From positions 2,294,001 through 2,358,000 of the forward strand of contig CP099418.1 of assembly GCA_024114885.1 (NCBI GenBank): a DNA stretch of 64,000 nucleotides, read 5' to 3'. Positions within the stretch are counted from its first letter, which is position 1. Each line of letters begins with the position of its first letter. Below the pieces are notes generated by a model, which saw nothing but the letters and a program-made list of their open reading frames with translations, was not told where the DNA came from and searched no databases. Below are positions 58,155-64,000 of this stretch, piece after piece. The DNA comes from Septoria linicola (lineage: Eukaryota; Ascomycota; Dothideomycetes; Mycosphaerellales; Mycosphaerellaceae). The translations under genes were made by a program, and so were the position numbers.

Positions 58155-59924
58155 ATGGCAGCGACGACCATGAACGCTGGTGGAGGCGCGTGGAGCTATG
58201 CGGTGCCCTTGGAGGAGAAGGACGGCAATGCGAGAGCCTACAGGTCACATGGCGCCCAGCAGCGGCCAGAGCACGACTGGGAGGAGAACGCGGGCAAGAC
58301 ACTCGAGAAGCGCAGCAGTGCGTGGGACTTGCTGCAGAGCGACTCGGAGACGACGAAACAGCGCAGAACGTCGGTGCGGGCCAGCAACAGCACCGCCGTG
58401 CGAAAGCGCTCTCGCAATACGCTGCGAGACAAGAAAGAACCCCAGAGCGCTACTGGCGCTGCTGCTCCCAAAGCAAAGGGCGCGGCCTGCCCTACCGAGG
58501 ACAATTCCGCTTGGATACACAGGGACAAGCTGGCGCAGATAGAGATTCAGGAGATGGAGGAGGCGGGCATCTACGTGCGCCCATCACGCCGGTCTCAGAG
58601 CTTGGGTCCTGGGCGCGAGAGTGGCAGAACTAGTCGCTCCGTCAGTCGTTCAGGCTCTCGCAGACCCGTCAACGACCAGCCGAATGGCATAGGCTACGAT
58701 GAAGACTATGCAGCTGCGTATCCTGCTCACGAGGACCATGAACGAGCATATACCGAACGTGTTGCGTGTGCTCCGCTTGCGTCACCTCACGAGGATGTGC
58801 CGTCGCAACGGTCTCCACAACGGGCTGAACCACACTTTGATCCCAGCAGAGACTCCAACTTCCAATCGACCAACGATTCATCGCAGGACCGCTCGAGCAG
58901 CGGCAATTACACGATGCTGACACAGCAGCCGCAGCAGCCGCAGCAGCAGCAACAACATACGGGCCGTCCGAGCACATCGAGGATTCCCATATCGCGCATC
59001 AGCCCCGTGCCGGTGCCACACGATGTTGTAGAGCGTGACTCGCCGCTGCCTCGAAGTCGTGCGGGCAGTCAGAGCTTAAGCGGCAGCTGGGATGAGATGC
59101 AGTATGCGAGAAAAGCTCGCAGCGCCAGTGTTAGTAGCCAGGTGCTCCTCGAATCGGACTACGAAGGCAAGCGAACTACTCCAGGTGGCTCAAATAAGCA
59201 CTCCTCATCCGAAGGATCTCCTCAAAAGGCGAGAGTGCCCAAGCAGACCCCTACAGGACGCAAAGCATCTGTCGGAGGCGGTCCTCGACCCGGATCATCT
59301 GCTGGCAAACGTGCCACCTCAGCATCAGCTACGAAACGGCCGGGATCCAGTTCTGGCCACAAGTCCCGACCTTCCGCTGGGCACTTTATGCCAGAAGGCG
59401 AAGCTCCCTGGATAGCTACGATGTATAAGCCTGATCCTCGACTACCCCCTGATCAGCAGATGCTCCCCACGCACGCAAAACGCATGATGCAGGAGCAGTG
59501 GGAAAAGGAGGGCAAGACCGGAACCATCTACGATCGGGACTTCAATCTTCTTAATGACGAAGAACTGCGGCCCAAAGCACCTGCACTGTCTCTACATGGC
59601 TTCGATTCACATGTCTCACCACATCTGCCGTCGCCCTCGAAAGGATTGTCTCCCAATGATGCTTCGCCGAATGGCTCCCACACTGGTAACGGCTGGCCGC
59701 TGAGTCCGAAAAGTGACAGTGGCAGTGTCCGTCCTGGCACTAGTGGGGGATACAAAATCACGCCAACTATACCTTCGACGCCAACGATACAACGCTCCGC
59801 GGCTGCATCTCCTGTACCTACACAGCCCACAAATCCATCACACAACGTACCGCCACGAATGCCCGAACTCGACGAAAAGGCAGAGGCCAAGCGCAAGAAG
59901 GGCGGTTGCTGTATCGTCATGTAG
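58155..59924 (+). CDS. teaR: TeaR-like prenylated cell-end marker receptor
   Basis: Single exon, 589 residues. It is mostly disordered, with many Ser/Arg (SRSVSRSGSRR) and Gln runs. One well-conserved block sits near residues 415-475: APWIATMYKPDPRLPPDQQM, LPTHAKRMMQEQWEKEGKTG and YDRDFNLLNDEEL. The end KKGGCCIVM is a polybasic segment with a CaaX box (CIVM) preceded by an extra Cys that could be palmitoylated. TeaR in Aspergillus nidulans, like Mod5 in fission yeast, is a prenylated plasma-membrane protein at hyphal tips that anchors the kelch protein TeaA delivered by microtubules, and so keeps growth straight. A short region near residue 120-145 (AWIHRDKLAQIEIQEMEEAG) is also conserved-looking. 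Assignment rests on the C-terminal block and CaaX end. Confidence 0.85.
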   Translation: MAATTMNAGGGAWSYAVPLEEKDGNARAYRSHGAQQRPEHDWEENAGKTLEKRSSAWDLLQSDSETTKQRRTSVRASNSTAVRKRSRNTLRDKKEPQSATGAAAPKAKGAACPTEDNSAWIHRDKLAQIEIQEMEEAGIYVRPSRRSQSLGPGRESGRTSRSVSRSGSRRPVNDQPNGIGYDEDYAAAYPAHEDHERAYTERVACAPLASPHEDVPSQRSPQRAEPHFDPSRDSNFQSTNDSSQDRSSSGNYTMLTQQPQQPQQQQQHTGRPSTSRIPISRISPVPVPHDVVERDSPLPRSRAGSQSLSGSWDEMQYARKARSASVSSQVLLESDYEGKRTTPGGSNKHSSSEGSPQKARVPKQTPTGRKASVGGGPRPGSSAGKRATSASATKRPGSSSGHKSRPSAGHFMPEGEAPWIATMYKPDPRLPPDQQMLPTHAKRMMQEQWEKEGKTGTIYDRDFNLLNDEELRPKAPALSLHGFDSHVSPHLPSPSKGLSPNDASPNGSHTGNGWPLSPKSDSGSVRPGTSGGYKITPTIPSTPTIQRSAAASPVPTQPTNPSHNVPPRMPELDEKAEAKRKKGGCCIVM

Positions 59925-60607
59925 CGCGCGCGCGACCTGACGTGATACTCTCTCCTTTGCATTTTTGAGCGCTCGCTCAACAGAACAGCCTGTCGCGCTA
60001 TTTTACTCTTTTTTCTTTGTATCTCACAAGTGGTTCTCTATCGGAGTTTTAGCTCACAAGGGGCTGGGATCTGTGCACATTATTTGCAGCATATCAGCCA
60101 TGCAAAGGCTGCTGAGTTCGTTTTGCACATCAGACTGGGAATGAGCACATATAATCCGCGCGCAACGACAGTCTTCCGAAACAGCTGGGCGGTTGCGACG
60201 CACCTTTTTTATTTCTGATAGCGTTTGAGCGAGCTTCGGAAGGTGTGCATACAGGAGGAAGTGTCCTTAGCCTTGAAAGGGTCAATTGAAGGGACGGAGG
60301 CCTTCGAGGTCGACTATATGATGGCCAGTATATGATCCGTTGACTGTGCACTCGACGACATACTACATCTACTGCGTATACATCTCTATACAATGTCCAT
60401 ACATCCTAGGTCATTCTCTGATATGGTCGCCCTGTATAGCCTCGATGTTCTAGGTATGATATCCTGAGCCAATGTGATTGCAATGCGACCGTGAGGCACG
60501 TTTTGCTGGCGCAGGTCGTGGAAGCGAAAAGAAACTGCAGCCAGAGGCAGATTCATAGTCCGTCCCGCCAAGCTTCTTGACGCGTCGTCCTTCGACTTCG
60601 TAGCCTT
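59925..60607. other. Convergent intergenic region between TeaR and bHLH genes
   Basis: 3' flanks of two convergent genes; T-rich stretch at 60000-60020. No gene supported. Confidence 0.4.
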
Positions 60608-61632
60608 TCACAACCCGGCAGTCAATCTCATCGCATTGACATACTGTACGACATTGGACTCGTCCCACCGGACGAGCTGTTGCAGACGGGTGACCTGTTC
60701 CTGCAGAGCTTGATTGGCATTGAGAAGTCGCGCTCGCTCGCTTTGCATATCTTGGATATACGATGCAGCTGTCTGAATGATGACAGCTTTCGGGGGCATG
60801 CGAGGAGAAGAAGCATCCTCATAATCGGCTGCCGTGCAGGGCTGAGCATCGCGGAGTGAAGGCAGGGTCAACCTCAGCAGTTCGATCTGGTGGTTCAGGT
60901 TGTCTCTGTAACGTCTTTCGACCAGATTGTGGGGCACGCGTCCTCGTGAGACAGATGCTCGCGAATCCCGACTGATGGTTCTGTGGATTGGCGGCCGCGG
61001 GATTGAGCTCTCCTCTGTAGCAGTACTTTCAGGATCGGTTGCATGGCGCTTCATCGTGTTACGCATTTCATGCTCAGTGCCAGCCGCGTTAGATTTGGCT
61101 GGAACACTCTTCTTACGGCAATCTTGGGCTGTCGTCTGTTGGTCACTGGTATGACTACAATTCAGCTCAGGAGGCGTTGCGGGATACTGGCGGTGCTTGG
61201 GGCAGAGTTGCAGGTTCCTGTTACAGGGAATAAGTTGCAGCCCTTCATGTACCCAAGCGCGGCTTACCAGCAGTCTTGCGGGCCTCCCAGACAAGGGAAT
61301 GCAAGTCGTTCATCTTCTGTCCACATTCGGGAGGACAGCATGGGCGATGAAGGTGTTGGTGGGAGATTCAATGGAAAGCTCTGCTGCGGAGGGCCGTTCC
61401 ATTCTGGCAGTGGCGGTAAGCTCAGACTGGGTCGTTGCTCATCGCCAGCTGTGCATAGGTAAGCTGAGTCCGCAAGCAATTCTGGTATTATGGGATCGAG
61501 CGTACATAATGACCCATATTGCTGATCAGGCCGCGCCTCGTGACTTTGATGGTGTTCGTTGAGCTGTTGATGAATTGTGAGATCGTCTGGACAAACCAAA
61601 ATGGCGTCTTCATTTGTGCTTAGGCTGGCCAT
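60608..61632 (-). CDS. bHLH transcription factor, two exons
   Basis: Exons 61632-61268 and 61217-60608 join in phase (Trp codon split) to 324 residues. The N-terminal 200 residues are low complexity with PTPSSP and PPLPEWNGPPQQ segments. The bHLH domain is at residues 213-283: RGRVPHNLVERRYRDNLNHQ (basic region with the E-box-contacting His, Glu and Arg) and IELLRLTLPSLRDA. After a 25-residue loop comes PPKAVIIQTAASYIQDMQSE, and a leucine-zipper-like helix follows (RARLLNANQALQEQVTRLQQ). The HxxxERR pattern predicts binding to CACGTG. Fungal relatives include SclR-type developmental regulators, but the exact orthologue is not clear to me. The first-exon ATG gives MASLSTNEDAILVCPDDL. Confidence 0.88.
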
Positions 61633-62368
61633 GTAAGGAAAATCTGTGGCTTCCGGCCTGTTGAAATGACATGTAGTGCTTGAACAGCATTTGGAAGAAG
61701 TTCTTCAGCAAGGGAGCACAGAAAGATCCTCGACAGTAGTGACTGTTGAAAGTATAGATTGTGTGATTCAGTCATTATGTCGTAGCTGTGATATTGTCAG
61801 CCAACGAGCATTGCAGAAGGTTCCTTGTCAGTCCGCGGCATAGGTCCAGGTGGAAGGCAGCGGACAGGCTAGGTTTCGCTCTGCATGTCCTGGAAGGAGG
61901 CAGGCGCCAAATATGGTAAGGATAGAGCTTTCTCGCGAAGAAGTCGACTCAAGCAATCTAGAGCACTTGTTGGGTGGAGCCTTTGGGAGACCAAAAGACT
62001 CTTCGATCTGGCCTTTCAAAGAGATCGGACGCCGGCTAGTAGTACTCGATTTTGCACACCGCGCTGGCGTGGTCGAGCCGCAGATGCTCATACACCTAGT
62101 TAGTAATGGCAAGTGATTGCTTGCACCTGCATTTTTGGCCTAATGCTATGATAAGTTGGCGCTTGCAAGCGCAACCTCATGTGTGCAAACCCCAAGCATA
62201 GACTGTAAGAATCTCGAGAAATGCATTCTAAGGCCATCGTGTATGAGCTGGCGAACCCCTGTCTGTACCCTTGCACGCTGCGCTGCGGAGAAACGCCTTG
62301 GGAACACACCTCATCAAGATCGGCGATGTTATTGACCGAGTTTACGAGGTCTATCTTACTCTTCGAAA

Positions 62369-62450
62369 AAAAACAGGGTCCAAAAATGATTGGTTGAGAG
62401 CGTTTCTTGGAAATCTGCCAGCACGTGACCCACTCCCAAAAACAGGGTCC
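62369..62450. repeat. Pair of 13-bp direct repeats (AAAAACAGGGTCC)
   Basis: Identical copies at 62369-62381 and 62438-62450, 69 bases apart, just left of the palindrome. Confidence 0.9.
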
Positions 62451-62480
62451 GAGTGTGCAACGAAGATGCGTTATCACGTG
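62422..62480. promoter_or_regulatory. Two CACGTG E-boxes
   Basis: CACGTG at 62422-62427 and 62475-62480, about 800 bases upstream of the bHLH gene and 750 bases upstream of the M20 gene. E-boxes are the expected target of the bHLH product, but occupancy is inferred only. Confidence 0.3.
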
Positions 62481-62504
62481 AACTGTGCCTAAGGCCCTAG
62501 ACTC

Positions 62505-62645
62505 GACGTTTTTCGTAGAAGTTCTTTCGACTCTACCTACCTATTAGGCGTAGTAAGCGACGGTATAGGAAAGGTTACGGACTATATAGTCGCTTACTAC
62601 GCCTAATAGGTAGGTAGAGTCGAAAGAACTTCTACGAAAAACGTC
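62505..62645. repeat. Perfect 57-bp inverted repeat with 27-base spacer (foldback/MITE-like)
   Basis: Left arm 62505-62561 and right arm 62589-62645 are exact reverse complements over all 57 positions, beginning GACGTTTTTCGTAGAAG and ending with its complement. The spacer 62562-62588 is not palindromic as a whole, though ACTATATAGT (62581-62590) at its right border is. I find no clear target-site duplication immediately outside the arms and no coding capacity. It may be a foldback element or non-autonomous DNA transposon remnant. Confidence 0.9.
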
Positions 62646-63220
62646 CAATATTGGCCAGCTTACTAATCCTTTTTGAGTAGGTAGGATTGACCGAGCGCTA
62701 CGGTCAGATCTTTGCGTTTACGCGACAGGGACTTCATGTTGTTAAGAATTGTGACACAACTCTTCTGCAGTACACGTTTTTGACCTTGCTTGCCCTCCTT
62801 GGCACGTATATCCGTGTCATGCAGACAGTTGTCCTGGACTTCACGATCCATCTTCAGCTGATTGAGTCAGGCGGCGACGACTGCCAGGACATTGTGCAGA
62901 ACGAATCAGCGCCGACAGTGCAGGACGTCTGCAGAAGGTGGCCGAGCTACTGCCCTTGATCTTTCTTTCTCGGTACCAATGCTCGGACCTACGTTTTGAA
63001 TGCCACTTCTCCAGATTGGAGCAGCTCATATCGAAGAGCATGGCACAATGAACTGTGACAATCAGATAGGCAATAGTGTCGCACGCGCAGGGGCGGATGT
63101 CAACCGTGTCTTTGCGTGTCGTCCGCCGCAACAGGCGAGTCCACAGTTGGCCGATCAGGCGAAAGCGCTAGTTAGACACGCCCGCACTTCTGCAGACACC
63201 TTTAGGACGGGCCGTCTGCC

Positions 63221-64000
63221 ATGGCCTTTCGTCTCACGTCCTGGTTGATGAGGCTGATGATGGCGGAAGTCTCATCACAAACCGAATGCTTCGAAGCAGA
63301 CTTCATCATGGTCGAACACCACGAGCACAGCCCGCACCTCGACTCTATCTCCCGCCACGTCGATGGACTCAGCAATGCCCTCCGCCAAGTGTCTTTAACC
63401 ATTCATGATAATCCTGAGCTTCAGTACGATGAATGCCAAAAGCCTGCTGTATACGATACTAGCTGACTGCTATCTCGTATCCTCACAGGTACAGTATGTG
63501 CGATCGATTCAAACCATCTCAGTCGTAATATGAGGAAGGTGAAGGCAGTGCTCATCTGCGAAATTGGCACGGCATCAGAGGATGAAAGTCGGTAGTAAAG
63601 CACTGACTCTCTCGCGATAACTATAGAAGAACATATCGCTCACGATGCGATCACATCACTAATGGAGCAACAACCTGGTTGTACGTGCATGAATACATTG
63701 TGTAAAACAGGAGGACTGACTAACTATGGTTGCTGCTAGGGCATGTAACACGCTCAGCTTACCAAATAGATACTGCCTTCGTCGCCGTATTCGACAGCGG
63801 CAGACCAGGTCCTGTCAGTAACAACGTTTGCCAGAAGCAATACCCGATTTGTCTTGATTCTCTACCTACCGTGCATGTGCTGCGGCACTTTGTGCTCAGA
63901 GGGGCGCTGTGGCAACTGAAGGCAGATTCGAGACAATGCTGACCCCTCGCTTTAGGTCGTTTCCTTCAACGCGGAGTATGATGCGTTGAAGTCGATCGGG
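63221..64000 (+). CDS. Peptidase M20 / amidohydrolase (ACY1L2-type), 5' part; cut by window edge
   Basis: The best reading has exons 63221-63423, a 5-base exon 63489-63493, 63627-63680, 63740-63813 and 63956-64000, all in phase. The product starts near MAFRLTSWLMRLMMAEVSSQ (ATGs at 63248, 63257 and 63260 are alternatives). It then reads LRQVSLTIHDNPELQYKEHI, AHDAITSLMEQQPGWHVTRS, AYQIDTAFVAVFDSGRPGPV and VSFNAEYDALKSIG, the opening of M20-domain amidohydrolases related to aminoacylase 1-like 2. The first metal-ligand region is just being reached when the window ends. Such enzymes hydrolyse N-acyl or dipeptide bonds; the substrate is unknown. The donor GTCAGT at 63814 is unusual. Without the micro-exon the frame cannot be kept between the first and third exons. 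Confidence 0.8.

Larger units (their letters stand above)
61633..63220. other. Intergenic region with palindrome and direct repeats
   Basis: 1.6 kb between two divergent genes. Contains the 57-bp inverted repeat at 62505-62645, a 13-bp direct repeat at 62369 and 62438, and two CACGTG boxes. Frames of 60-125 codons on both strands overlap the repeats and do not resemble proteins. Confidence 0.6.

Noticed and set aside
62100..62960. Possible transposase remnant around the palindrome
   Set aside because: Frames at 62100-62477 and 62663-62851 (minus) have no recognisable transposase motif, so the element is described only as an inverted repeat.

Overview
The window looks like nuclear DNA of a filamentous ascomycete (Pezizomycotina, most likely Dothideomycetes). 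Genes are dense, sit on both strands, and are broken by short GT-AG introns of mostly 45-85 bases. The families present include a FacB/Cat8 zinc-cluster regulator, a LOV-RGS photoreceptor, a Pth11-type rhodopsin-fold protein, a TeaR-type cell-end protein and a Skt5-type Sel1 protein. I see no bacterial operons, CRISPR array, rRNA or tRNA. I support 27 protein-coding genes. Starts were placed on ATG codons and exons joined by frame, splice motifs and family motifs; none was tested against a transcript.

Layout. 1-3.4 kb: 5' part of an Nto1-like NuA3 subunit (-), divergent from a seven-exon cystinosin (+). 4.4-7.5 kb: LOV-RGS blue-light receptor (+) with a damaged or misread 5' part. 7.8-10.7 kb: small membrane protein (+), spermidine synthase (+), Pmp3 proteolipid (-). 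11.7-22.7 kb, all minus: Prm10/ThrE-type transporter, NAD kinase, CsbD-like stress protein, FacB acetate regulator. 24.9-29.9 kb: SET methyltransferase (-), divergent from Cdc14 phosphatase (+). 30.5-36.6 kb, all minus: an 11-exon seven-helix membrane protein, an RWD/DUF1115 protein, TFIIIA. 36.9-39.2 kb: Rpb6 and S-formylglutathione hydrolase (+). 39.5-42.7 kb, minus: two orphan proteins and TFIIF-beta. 43.8-46.7 kb: secreted CalB-type lipase (+), tail-to-tail with a Pth11-like seven-helix protein (-). 48.3-59.9 kb: Skt5/Chs4 chitin-synthase activator (-), FHA-forkhead factor (+), TeaR cell-end receptor (+). 60.6-64 kb: bHLH factor (-), a non-coding stretch with a perfect 57-bp inverted repeat, and an M20 peptidase (+) running off the end.

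Themes. Three basal transcription components lie within 8 kb: TFIIIA and Rpb6 share a 356-bp divergent promoter, and TFIIF-beta is nearby. Two lipid-anchored polarity or wall proteins ending in CaaX boxes flank a cell-cycle forkhead gene. Environmental sensing is represented by the LOV-RGS protein and two seven-helix membrane proteins. There is no sign that these neighbours form a cluster; the layout is that of ordinary core genome. The items most worth following are the LOV-RGS gene and its apparent one-base frameshift, a predicted 5-base micro-exon in the M20 gene, the long perfect palindrome at 62.5 kb, and the unnamed seven-helix gene.
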